A stretch of DNA of 64,000 bases from Oncomelania hupensis (taxonomy: Eukaryota; Mollusca; Gastropoda; Littorinimorpha; Pomatiopsidae), in assembly GCA_036898135.1 (NCBI GenBank), contig CM072522.1, positions 11,408,030 to 11,472,029 on the forward strand. Direction: 5' to 3'. The notes below the pieces were generated by a model. That model ran no database searches. It had not been told where the DNA came from and saw only the letters and a program-made list of their open reading frames with translations. The translations under genes and the position numbers were made by a program. This document shows positions 1 through 39,735 of the stretch, piece after piece. The stretch's first letter is position 1, and every line of letters begins with the position of its first letter.

Positions 1-95
1 TCAATGTAGTATTGCGATTCCTCACAAACTTTGGGCTCAAGGCACATATGTAATGGAATCTTTTCAACACCATCAAAGGTTACCATGTACCACCG

Positions 96-863
96 TTGAA
101 GCTTACATTTCTGGCAATATATCACATAACACAGAGGGATATGACTATGCTCGACCGACCTAGGTATTGTATTATGTTTAACACAGCTGTCCTGCCACTG
201 GAATCTCATGGTCTGTTAGATAGATTTCAATCTGCACACGGATCAAAACACAGTTGTGAAACAGCCCTCTTACATCTATCAGAGACCTGCTTCGCAATGC
301 AGATGTTGGAGATGTGACCATTACTTGTTCAAAGCAGCGTTCGACATCAATCACCACACATTATTGACTCGCCTGCATATGGAGATGGGCGTTGTAGGAC
401 CTGTGCTGGAGTGGTTTTGATCACATCTTTTAGACTGCTTCCAGTATGTCTCTACAGGCCAGGCTTCTTCAATGCAGACCCCATTGCTTTATAGAATTCC
501 CCAGGATTCAGTTTTGGGACCTCGTTTGTTTACATTGTACACATCTCAGCTTGGCTCCATCATTGAAAAATATGGTTTGCTCCGAAAGCTGTTTGCGGAT
601 AACACAGAAATGTCCAAACAGGTAGTCCAAAGACGAGGTAGTGCAGGCAATGGAGAAATTGTTGCACAGAAGTGAAAGCCTGGATGAAAGAAAACGGACT
701 CAAACTGAATGACGAGAAGACTGAAGTGTTGTCAAGGTTACCGTTGAGGCCGTCCAGGTCGGTGTTGCTAGCATTCCAGTGTCCACCCCAGTCAGAAGTT
801 TGGGGCTGCACATAGACAACCAGCTGACCATGTCAGGTCTGTTGTATGTTCATGTTATTTTCA
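96..863 (+). pseudogene. CR1/L2-like LINE reverse transcriptase, 5' part (decayed)
   Basis: Pieces of a non-LTR reverse transcriptase can be read in shifting frames. About 180-300 gives a stretch ending in an ETALLHLSE-like motif. About 330-420 gives FDINHHTLLTRL and VLEWF. About 480-630 gives DSVLGPRLFTLYTSQLGSII followed by LFADN, the usual RT catalytic FADD box with the second Asp lost. Stops and frameshifts separate the pieces, so this is a dead copy. The order matches the CR1/L2/Jockey-like group; the exact clade cannot be fixed by eye. The reading continues after the hAT-like insertion at 870-2015. Confidence 0.8.
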
Positions 864-869
864 CTCACG

Positions 870-2015
870 CAGACCTGCCTACCCTAGTTTGTAAAAAAGA
901 GTAGCAGCCAGTACGTAAAACCATAGTTTTAGTGTAAAAACCATAGCATGGTAACTTTTCATCAATCGACAAAATTTAAAACAATAATTATAGTATTATA
1001 AGTAACTGATTTGTGCCAGAATAAAAATGTGTTAATACTTTGTTTTCTCAATCTGTAATTTGTTTAATAATAAATTAAGTGTCATCATTTATCTTAGTAT
1101 TCTTTTTAAACTATCCACTATCTGATAATGCAATATGCTAAAGTGTTCAAAAAGTACACTACATGCATTACACTATACAGATTAAATCTGTACATTGTAT
1201 TAATTTATTGACAAAAACAAATTAGATAATACATAGCATGAAAGTTATGAACCAAATCTTCAACATCCCTTTAGTGATCATTTGTTAACTGGTGGCATAT
1301 GCAGATTTAACAGCAAGTTTACAAGTACTCAGCCTTGGGAAATGCCTTGATTTTATTATGCAATATGTTTAAGTGTTCAAAACGTAGCCTACATGTACCA
1401 TGAAATGAATAAAAAGGATTTAAATATACTAACTATTAAAATATATACAGTGTACAACTTGTATGAATTTTATCAACTACAAGTATTTATTCAGTATGCT
1501 TTTATTGTTCATTTCAAAGCTTAACCGAAAATTCTTTATCACATACCCTACAGTAGGCTGCTAGGCATAGTGAACATTTTTTTTGAAGGTACATAGCAAA
1601 GTGGGCCAACGTGTTGTGTAATCTGAAATAAATCTCTGTTGCATTGGTCGTGCACATTTTGAAGCTTTCACAGAATTTTCTTCATCGTCACTTCCCGAAC
1701 TGTCTGTTTCATGAAGCTTTCGTTTTCGAGGCTGCTTTGACTTAGGCATTTTGACGAGAACAGCATGAGCAAATGAAAACAAAAAGAGACAAAATGGCGC
1801 TAGATGAATCTCGCACAGTCTCACTCGCGATATTTTAAGCGAGATTACCAGGATCGACAACTCGCAACTCACGCACTACACTGTGTGTTGAGGGTTAAAA
1901 AAAAAAAAAATACAAAATTGTAAAAAGCGTAGTATTTTTAAGCAAACCATAGCAGCGTAGCATGACGTGAAAAACCATAGTATGCTACGCTTTTTCGTAG
2001 CGGTAGGCAGGTCTG
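870..2015. mobile_element. hAT-like DNA transposon inserted in the LINE
   Basis: The element begins CAGACCTGCCTACC and ends with its exact reverse complement. Imperfect similarity (AAAAAGAGTAGCA versus AAAAAGCGTAGCA) continues inward. Flanks are CTCACG on the left and CTCGCG on the right, an imperfect 6-bp target duplication. Removing the element rejoins the LINE. The inside is AT-rich, and a partial direct repeat (about 1125-1205 and 1350-1435) is visible. Only the start of a transposase-like gene survives on the minus strand, so it is non-autonomous. The CAG...CTG termini suggest hAT; a 6-bp duplication is shorter than the usual 8 bp. Confidence 0.75.
1515..1749 (-). pseudogene. N-terminal remnant of a hAT-type transposase with zinc-finger start
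   Basis: From the ATG at 1749 the reading frame gives a basic start (MPKSKQPRKRKLHETD), an acidic serine-rich stretch, then QQRFISDYTTRWPTL, the run that precedes a BED-like zinc finger in many hAT-derived proteins. After a stop at about 1561 and a small frameshift, the next codons read YCRVCDKEFSVKL, a CxxC half of such a finger, and then end. The catalytic domain is absent. The assignment is by motif style only. Confidence 0.5.
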
Positions 2016-2680
2016 CTCGCGTGCTCTAGGAAGGCTCCGCCGACTGATCAATCAGAAAACAGCGAATGCAGTTGCAGTTTCTCTGTTTCTTTAGTCCTCT
2101 CCAGGCTGGATTATGCAAACAGCTGTCTCTGGGGCATACCAAAATCAGAGGTAAGCAGGCTCCAACGTGTGAAAAATACAGCTGCTAGAATTGTAGGATG
2201 CAAACGAAGGACAGACCACATTAGTCCTGTCCTTTGTTATCTTCCCTTGCTTCTAGTAGAAAAGCGCATTGACCACAAGCTCCTGAGAAACTTCAAACTG
2301 CATGCATAATGCTCCATAGTATCTCAAATAGCTAGTTTCTCTTCATGATCCACAAGGCAGACAACGCTCCGCTTCCCAGCGTGGCCTCAGACTCCCAAGT
2401 GTGCAGACGGCCAACACAAACAAGACCCTGGGTTACCGAGCATCTGTTAATTCAACTCCAAAGCTGTGCAATGACCTCCCTCTCGCTTTGAAGTAATGTC
2501 AGTAGTCAGTTGGCTTTAAGAAGGCCCTCAAGACATTTTTCTTCAAAGCCTCAAATTAAACTAATCCGCTCTCACTGGTCCTACCTGTATTGTGTACATT
2601 TAGACACCTGATGGCTACTCCCCTGTCCCTTGTCAAGAGCAATGCGCATGAACTTTTTCCGTGGATACCTGTACTATACA
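2016..2680 (+). pseudogene. CR1/L2-like LINE, 3' part of the same copy
   Basis: Directly after the hAT-like insertion the LINE protein resumes. SRLDYANSCLWGIP, then LQRVKNTAARIVG, then a VEKRIDHKLL segment are the usual RT thumb and C-terminal motifs of CR1/L2-like LINEs. The normal ending, with a run of aromatic residues near KTFFFKA, is reached near 2555. Stops interrupt the second half. Together with 96-863 this is one LINE copy split by a younger DNA transposon. Confidence 0.75.
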
Positions 2681-3544
2681 AGACTACATTATCATCATTT
2701 ATACCAAGATCCATACCTGGCTTTCTGAGCAAGGGAAATTTTTAGTTTACCAAGTTCCTTCAATGTGTGCACATTTATCCTTCCATCTTAAGTAAGACAA
2801 GTTCACACAGGCCTAACATCGCTGACTTGGCGCCTCAGACATAAGGCATAAAACTCAAAATGTTGAGCGAGATGTCCTTTAATAAATCTCAGTCATTCCA
2901 ATATAACAAAATCAAGAGGAAAGGGGATAGGGGTCCAGGCAATTGCAAAAGTGTGGTCGGTGGTACGCACAAAATCTAAATCAAGAAAGGGAAAAGAGAA
3001 TGGGTTTGAAGGAGAAATGGGAGTTAGAATCTCCAGCTGCTGCAGGAACACTTGTTGACTGTGAGGGGAAATACTCTTACACTAGATATTCTGTTATAGC
3101 CTGAATGTCATCTAAAACGTATCAAACATCATATCCAAATGACAACAAAAATAGGGCACTTCAAATCGTCATTTTCCAACATTGAAGCTTTATTGTCTCT
3201 ATTAAATAAAAAAGTGATACCATGACGAAACTTTATTTTCCAAACATTCTCTGAAAACTAGAGACATTTCTTTACTCGTCTTATAATTTTGAAATGAAAT
3301 TTTATTGCACTTTCCCACATTTCACTTCACAGTAATGTTGCACTTCATTGTATTTTTACAAGCATAAACAATCAATAGAGTGTGATTTTCAATCGATGAT
3401 TAAATCTTTACAAGATATTAATTTACCATAGATACCTTATTTGTATTTACTTGTGAGCATTTGGGTTCACTTGAAAGCTTGAGTCACTTATAAAAATATT
3501 AATTTTTTTTTTTTTAACATGGTTTTCATTGAATAAAAATTTCA
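2681..3544. other. AT-rich intergenic stretch, nothing recognised
   Basis: No reading frame, splice pattern, TIR pair or structural RNA was seen here. The sequence is AT-rich with poly-T runs near 3505. Confidence 0.5.
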
Positions 3545-3871
3545 TTTAATCAGGCTGCAGAACTCTCTGCGGGTCCGCAATTTTCTGAGTAAGAATAAAA
3601 AAATTTCCGAGATAAAAAAAAAAAATTCCGATAGAAAAAATCCCGAGAATATTTTTTTTCCGAGTACCGATCCACATTTTCATGGCGTCTTATTGACAGA
3701 GAGGTGCGCCGCCCGCTAATACTGCTTCACTGTTATAGGCTACAACTTTAGCGGGCGCCTCTCATGCTGTACATTTCGCGCGTATTGTTGACCTACTGAA
3801 TGAAAGGTGCGCCGCCCGTGTATGCTAATGCTATTCTCCGAGTTTTTCTTTTACTCTATGCGCTAAGTCTG

Positions 3872-3929
3872 GTCCTGATTTGGCTCGGAGGAGTCCGCTG
3901 GACCTAAAGCAACAATCATGTAATGTAAT
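3872..3929 (+). mobile_element. 58-bp 5'-truncated copy of retroposon Element A
   Basis: Only the last ~58 bp of Element A are present (GTCCTGATTTGGCTC ... CTAAAGCAACAATCATG plus TAATG tail). The copy is bracketed by a perfect 16-bp direct repeat CTATGCGCTAAGTCTG at 3856-3871 and 3930-3945. Extreme 5' truncation, a simple-repeat tail and a 16-bp duplication are typical of target-primed reverse transcription. Confidence 0.85.
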
Positions 3930-4090
3930 CTATGCGCTAAGTCTGTGAACATCAATGGAGACATTGTAAAACTGTGATTGAAATTTTGTGCGTTAGACTA
4001 AGCCGCTTCTTCTGTGATGAACACGCTTCATTAACTTTTTTTCAAAATGTCATGTGCTTCTAGAATTGTCAATCATGGCGAGACATTTAA

Positions 4091-4775
4091 CTCTTAGCGT
4101 CCTATAGCGCGGTAATGCGCGCCTCGCCCATAATCCTGAAGCGCGGTAATCCGCGCCTCGTTAGTGCACCTTTTAGTCAGTAAATCACAGGAAATAGGAA
4201 CTCTCCTGTGCGCGAGAGAAGGTTTAGTCAACTTCCGGAAAGGTTCCCGTGTGTTTTCCGCTATCGTTTTCGCAAGTTTGACGTGGTTTTGTGAACCTTT
4301 TTAACGATTTTGTTTGAGGTTTGAGTTTGCGAAATTTTCGCCCATGATGGCAGGGGATAGCTCTGACAGTAATAGTGAGTTTTGTAACCTTATTGATGAG
4401 CTTATTGCTGAAAGAGCACAAGGACTTGGTGTAGACAACCAGAGTGAGTTTTCTTGTCTGTGTTGACTGACTGCACACATTCACATGCAATCCACACTGT
4501 CTTCTTGTTGTTTTATTAACATAGTCCGTAAAATACCTGTAACTATGAATTAATTACAAGATTCCAACAGGTAAAAATAGTACTAAAGTCAAAATGGTTC
4601 TTTGGGTACATAGAATAACCATTTTGTAAACATATCCTAAAATATGAAGTTAATGTGACAATAAATAAATTTTTTGCAATTTTTTCAAATTCATAACCCA
4701 ATTTATTGCAATAAACTTGAAATCCTTACAGGATATAGGCGCAAATGTACAGAAAACCTTATAGGACGCTAAGAG
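4091..4775. mobile_element. piggyBac-like non-autonomous transposon (TTAA flanks)
   Basis: Both ends carry CTCTTAGCGTCCTATA as an inverted repeat, and both are flanked by TTAA (4087-4090 and 4776-4779). Subterminal GCGCGGTAATGCGCGCC repeats follow on the left. TTAA duplication and a terminus close to the CCCTTTGCG type point to the piggyBac superfamily; Kolobok also uses TTAA. Only a first transposase-like exon remains inside. Confidence 0.75.
4344..4443 (+). pseudogene. possible first exon of a piggyBac transposase
   Basis: ATG at 4344 starts an acidic run (MMAGDSSDSNSEF, then IDELIAERAQ) that ends at a good donor, CAGA|GTGAGT. Acidic, disordered N-termini are normal for piggyBac transposases. 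The reading frame stops shortly after if not spliced, and no downstream exon lies within the element. Assignment rests on its place inside a TTAA element. Confidence 0.35.
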
Positions 4776-5225
4776 TTAATGAAAGCAACATCCAGAACAA
4801 TGGAGCCAAGAGGAACAAGATGGCGACACGATGTTTTGCTTTCGCTTTCGTAGTTTCGAAGATCAACGTTCTTCGACGATGTCTAATATACCTGTTTCAA
4901 TATGATAGGGTTACTTAGTGTTTTGCTGTTAGTTTCACATAGCTCTACCGTATTTTTCGATAAAATATTAGATAACTTTTGTTTGCAGGAAATTTAATTC
5001 AAGCGTTCTGAACCTCTCTCTCTCTCTCTCCCTCTCTCTTTCTTTCTTTCTTTCTCTTTCTCTGTGTCTCTCCCTCTCTCTTGCAATTTGCACCTTTTTT
5101 TTTTTTTACCTGTTCATACTAAAAAAAAAAACTTTTTTCACCCAAACATAGCTATACATTTTCCAGTATTTCCACCTTTCCTATACAACAAAATAACCAT
5201 AAAAAGTGCCATTTTTCTTTTCCTT

Positions 5226-5330
5226 CGGGGGGGGGCTATGCCCCCCACCCCCTCCCCCCCTGAAACCCCTACCAGGGCTTTGCCCCTCGACCCCACAGGG
5301 GCCTAGACGGCCCCTAGACCCTGGCCAAAC
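5226..5330. repeat. GC-rich hairpin-prone tract
   Basis: The stretch alternates G runs and C runs (GGGGGCTATGCCCCCC, then GGGGCCTAGACGGCCCC), able to form short stems. It lies just inside the right end of the 3551-5366 transposon. Confidence 0.6.
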
Positions 5331-5372
5331 TTCAGAGAGTTTTTTTCAAAGTTGTTCTGCAGCCTGTTTAAT

Positions 5373-5598
5373 ATCGATTCAAATGTAAATACACATTTCT
5401 AATATATACTTCAAAATCAACTTCACTGAATATTTGTATGTATAAAAAAATATTAAAATGGCATAATAAGAGTGTCAACTATATTGTAAACCCATTATTT
5501 TTACTGTCCAAAATTTCAAAGGCTACGCCAAGCATCACATGATTATTAAACCTATCTAGTCCTGTGTCAAGACAGGATTAAAATAAAGACAATAAATC

Positions 5599-5640
<42 letters not shown>

Positions 5641-6473
5641 TTCCAGTGCCTTGAGCAGCTCTTGAGCTGAAAAAGCACTCAATAAAATTGATTACATAAA
5701 TTTGAAAAAAAAAATGATAATAATAATAATGAGACTTGAATAAGAAGAGTAATAGAAAAAAAACAACAGCTGAACACCACCAATTTCTTTAAATTGAAAT
5801 AAAGTAATATAGTTTGTATTTTAAAGCCTTGGATCCCTGAGAACTCATGACTAAATTGTGTTAGTAACCTTATTACTCTTCTAAGACAAAATATGTATGC
5901 ACATCTTCTCCAAAAAGGAATTGTATTGATGGCAATATTATTAGTCACAAAATATCTGCACTGCAAAAGCAGGAACAAACGGGAACACATTTTGTAACAT
6001 TCTCACAGGAAAAAAATTAATTCTGATCGCCCCTTATCGGCACTGCAAACGCATGAAGGGGAACGGTAAATTCTGACTGTCGTTTTTTTTCCTGATTTAA
6101 AACTATAGTCAACATTGCCAACAGTTTGGAAGCACAATGTCACAAGCCCTGATGCCATTTTCAGATTTTTCCAATACAGCAACAAGAAGGGAGAAAAAAG
6201 CCACCAGTAGCGTAAATCTATGTGTGATAAATCTATCTAGTGAGAGAACAAACATTCATATATTTGCGGTGATAGTGGAGTTTGGGAAGCAAGAACCTAC
6301 TTTAGAAACAAGAGTGAAGCAGTGAAAGGAACCTCCCTTTTTTCAGGGGCAGCTCTAGGAGATGGGAAGCAGAATATGAACACAACCCCACCTGTAGGAT
6401 TTACAAACATTTAAAAATGTAGAAAATACGGGCGATAGTGGAGAGTGTGGGTAGACCTCAGCAACTACCCACT
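5373..6473. other. AT-rich stretch downstream of the PK gene, with a TAA microsatellite
   Basis: This holds the likely 3' UTR and flank of PK exon 12B on the minus strand. A (TAA)n microsatellite lies at about 5598-5641. The text after it (GAGCAGCTCTTGAGCTG ... ACTCAATAAA) looks like a LINE 3' tail. No canonical minus-strand AATAAA close to the exon 12B stop was found. Confidence 0.4.
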
Positions 6474-35538
<29,065 letters not shown>

Positions 35539-36115
35539 CTGGGAAGAAAAGCAACACATCACATCATTAACACAGGTTATGATATTGCAAAATCTACAAT
35601 ATCACCACACTCCAGTGCTGTGCAGACCTCCAGTGCTGTGCACCACCACCAATGAAAACAGACAACACAAGCAAGGTTCTTAGCATGGAGCTGGAAACTG
35701 TTGGGTAAAATATGAAGACCAAATAATCCCGTGATAAAGCAAAAATGACAACCTGAAAACAAAGGCAATCGTGACAATCAAACTGCAGTGCTCAATGCTG
35801 AAGAACACAAGCGACAACAGGAGAACACAACAGCTTTATTATCTCTATATTGGCACAAGCAGAAACTCTGGCACCTACTATGACATTTGTGTGATGAAAT
35901 CTCCAAATCGCAATGAAAATAGCAAAGATGTCTTTCATACATGTTCGGTCTCTTTCAAGAACTAAACTAAACTGAGTAAATGTCAAGCTCAATTTTCTTC
36001 GTATCTGCAAAATGAGACATGTATCACCAATCTAAAACAAAACAGCACAGATGCCTTTCCATTTATGAATTCCAATGAGATGGATTCCAACAATTAAAAG
36101 GAAACTATTAATTGA
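35539..36115. other. no feature recognised
   Basis: A short tandem (TCCAGTGCTGTGCA) occurs twice at about 35610-35642. Nothing else was seen. Confidence 0.5.
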
Positions 36116-37181
36116 AGGGCAAAGTCCATATGACTCATATGCTCCTTATGAAACTTGCAATGTTTAACATGAAAATGACTGCCCAGGAAAAAACTAAACA
36201 AAACAGTGGCATTAAAATGCAAGCAAAAAAGACATTGATCTTTCTATGCTCTTGACCTTGAGATGGCCTTGACCTCGAGCCTAAAATAATTTAATGTAAA
36301 ATCAAATAAACTACAGCAAAAGTTGTATTATGCCACACACACAAAAAACAATGACCTTGGAATGACCCTTATCTTCAGTGACCTTGACCTTCATGTGACC
36401 TCTCATGCTCATGTATGATTAAATAACCCAATGTTGTTGCATACTATGGGTTAAATAGAGCCATTCCACGGTACGATTGTAGTCCCAATTCGGCTCCTAG
36501 CAGTCCGCTGGACCATATAAACACCATCTAAACTGTACGTTTACCTATTTTTTAAATGTTTCTGCAAGGCCTAAATTAAATGACCTTGACCTTCAAGATC
36601 AATGCAAAATCGGAACATAATTATATGAAAGATCAATCTATCATCTCTAAATACAACAAGTTTGAACTTCATAGTTTAGGGTCAATGTCACTTCAAAGTA
36701 CCTATACTGACTTTGGACAGCTCCAGTGACCTTGACCTTGGAGTGAGCTTGACCAAATGTGCATAGGATGTGTTTCATTGATATCTATCATGCATCAAAG
36801 AATAATAAGTTCAATATTAATAACCTAGAAAAATAGTGAAATTTTGTGAAAATTTGTCATTTTTGGACTAACATTTATTGACCCTGTGACCTTGACCTTC
36901 AAGTGAAGTCATTCATTCACTGATTACTTATTAGGTCTCAGATATATCCATCTTACTAAGTTTGTTTGTGATAGTTGAAATAGGTTCTGAGATACTAATC
37001 CACTTGCAAGTTTTGCACATCCAGACAGTGGACTACAGCAGACAGACGGACGGAGAACAACAAATTTATTGTCATTTTTGGGCTATTTAGGATTCATCTC
37101 ACACAGATTTGCAAAAATCTAGAAAATTCTTTTTGGAGGGTGAATCCATAAGACTCACATTGTTATGAATGCGTGTCAAAA
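36116..37181 (+). repeat. R1 repeat copy 4, near full-length
   Basis: It runs from GGGCAAAGTCCATATGACTC to ATTGTTATGAATGCGTGTCA and holds many TGACCTTGACCTT motifs. A ~50-bp Element A 3' fragment interrupts it at about 36486-36536. Confidence 0.88.
36486..36536 (+). mobile_element. Element A 3'-end fragment inside an R1 copy
   Basis: CCCAATTCGGCTCCTAGCAG then TCCGCTGGACC resembles the Element A 3' end. TGTACG-like text flanks it, a possible short duplication. It is degenerate. Confidence 0.5.
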
Positions 37182-38895
37182 ACAATTTCCTCAGATCTGA
37201 GGAGTCCTTTTCATTTATGAATACCTGTTCGTTGCAACAATCAATTAACGTTAACACCACATTAATTGTGCACAAGTACAATTGTCTACTAACAGATTTT
37301 CTAACTGAAGTGTGTTCTGTGACATCATGAACACAAGAAATAGACAGTTATAAAATCATACTGTCAGATTTATGCAAATGTTCTATGACATTTTATGTGT
37401 ATGTTAAAAGTTTTAACACTTTTATTGTAATTTGTCTTAAAATAGTTGTTACATGCCATGCAAATGTAAGGTGTTAGCTGTTACGTTTGCAATTGTAGCA
37501 TCTGTATAAAGAGCATGTCAGGTGCGTTTTTTAAGCAATTAAATTTCGCAGTGATTTTTTTTTAAAGACCTAATATTTGATAAGGGTAGATTCATTATAT
37601 ATGACTAAGTTCAAATAGTATAATTATGTGACTTGATAAAATGTGCCTGCATCAGTGCATATCAAAATCAATAAATTCACTGCAACACTTACACAAATAA
37701 CCTATGACTGACATTACATTTAAAAATAACCAAGATAACTCCATACTGTTTTATCTGTACAAAAGGCAAGCCTAGCTTTAAACAGCTTATCTTCTTCTTA
37801 GTTTGAGCAGGTATACTCATTTGGATTCATTTGGCTTAACATTGTCAAATTGTCTAGATGTGAAGTCTGTTGCTGACTGGAACGAATAACTCCAAATCTT
37901 ACAACCATATAATTGCGATACAGCAGCCAAATTTCCAGGTGGTAATATTTATTGTACAGAGTAATATTTGACCCGTTTCAATGGCTTACCACAGCTAAAC
38001 ACAAAACCTTCCCAAACATAAACATTTAATCCTAAGTTTTGAACACAATGAATGGCTACAGAGTACGGAATAGTTGTTAAGTCGTTAAAAGTTGCTCGTC
38101 AAATCACACACTTAAAGTCAAATTTAAAATGTCAGATAAGCTTGGCCTATACCTGTAAAGGAAATCTGAATGCTAGGCTCAAGAAAAAGCAAATGCACAT
38201 CTTCACCAATTGTGTAAGACCTAATGTAGATTTTATAATCACATGGTATGCAATTTCAACCACACAATAGAGTGTACACTTGTTGACAGATAGTTTCCTC
38301 ACACAAAAGCATATATGAGAGATGTATAATTGAGAATAATGAGGCACAGAAAAAAACACATAATGAAAGATGAATAAATGGGAAGAATACTGCACACTGA
38401 AAAGTTCTTAGTTTGGATAAGGAGACACAAAGGCGTAGGAAAGATGGAAATAATGAAAAAACATTTAAGAAAGGAGAGCCGAAAGTGAAATACAAGATAG
38501 CAAGACATTCAAATGTATTTCTAGACACACACATAGCTGAAAACAGGAATTTGTAGAAGGTCTTTCTTTTCTTGGAGCCGTTTCGGTTTTATCCAGAAAC
38601 AAACCAAAAGAAAATAAGGAACGATAGGCTACTATATAAATTATAAGCACCCTTAAAAAATGTTAATTGTTTGCAGCAAATTTTTAGATATGCTATAAAA
38701 GGTTGAGTACATGAAGTCATTAAAGTAACTGCAAAGTGAAAAAAAAAATCAAAGTCGGTCATCATTTAAAAAAGAAAAAAAATTAAAAATTAAGTTATAA
38801 ATAAAGTGAAGTGAAATGTTGACCAATGATGGATAAACTGACTGCCACAGAATGAGTAGCCATGAGTTCAAGTACCTCTCGACAAACTAGAAAGC
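37182..38895. other. AT-rich stretch, nothing recognised
   Basis: No gene or repeat of known type was seen. Reading frames are short and without motifs. Confidence 0.5.
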
Positions 38896-39152
38896 AAAGC
38901 TCATGACTCGATGCTCCTTATGAAACTTGCAATGAGAATGAGTGCCCAGAAAAAAAAATAAACAGTGGTATTAAAATGCAAATACTGACTTTGATCTTTC
39001 TATGCTCTTGACCTTGAGATGACCCTGTCTTCCGGCTCCAAATACACTCATGTAATATCACATAAACTACAGCAAAAGTTGTATTATGCCAAAAGAACAG
39101 TTACCTTGGGATGACCTTGACCTTAGTGACCTATGGATGACCTTGACCTTCA
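38896..39152 (+). repeat. R1 repeat copy 5 (5' part only)
   Basis: It starts with the R1 5' words (GCTCATGACTCGATGCTCC) and reaches GACCTTGACCTTCATACC, where Element A sequence begins. Confidence 0.75.
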
Positions 39153-39154
39153 TA

Positions 39155-39735
39155 CCTGGAGTAGAATGAGAAAGAACAAAGGAGAAAGACAGGACAATGG
39201 GAATTTAAAGCACTACATTTACAGAAAGTGGGGATACTATTTATACAGAAACAACCCCCTGCATGCTCACAGAGTGGGAGGAGGGGGGGAGTGACCACCC
39301 AGCAGAAAGCATCCAATATTTCCAAGCTGATCCAACAGACCTCACACACAAATGAGGCGTTTTATCCCGGAAGAGTTGTCAAGAAAAAAGGTAGGTGACT
39401 GGTCTAGCGAAGATAGTATGGTAGATTGATAGAACATAGTAGGAATGAGAAAAAACAAAGGAGAAAGCCAGCGACCGTGGAAATTTAAAGCACTAAGTTT
39501 CCAGAACATTACATTACATGATTATTGCTTTAGGTCCAGCGGACTCTTCCGAGCCAAATCAGGACCAGACAATCCCTGATCCGCATAAAAGATCTGCTGA
39601 AACAACCCTAGAGGTAAAACTGAAGGCACTCCACCAGCCAGTCACTTTAGTTTACAATAAAGACATCCCACGCAGGGGACGCTGAGGCTATACTCTAATT
39701 TATCGAACCCCCGTTTACAAAAACAAAATAGAACC
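39155..39735 (-). mobile_element. composite Element A copies (rearranged)
   Basis: Three pieces of Element A occur. 39160-39260 is a 5' piece (AAGTGGGGATACTATTTATA). 39290-39500 is a middle-to-5' piece (CTGATCCAACAGACCTC). 39504-39735 is a 3' piece beginning with the tail and CTTTAGGTCCAGCGGACTC. At least two insertion events are needed. Confidence 0.7.

Larger units (their letters stand above)
3551..5366. mobile_element. CAG...CTG-ended DNA transposon with 6-bp target duplication
   Basis: The left end reads CAGGCTGCAGAAC and the right end GTTCTGCAGCCTG, an exact inverted repeat. Both are flanked by TTTAAT (3545-3550 and 5367-5372), a perfect 6-bp target duplication. No transposase was found, so it is non-autonomous. 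It contains a tiny Element A copy (3872-3929), a piggyBac-like insert (4091-4775), and a GC-rich tract (5226-5330) resembling one in the element at 49084-49873. The ends are hAT-like; the 6-bp duplication is unusual for canonical hAT. Confidence 0.8.
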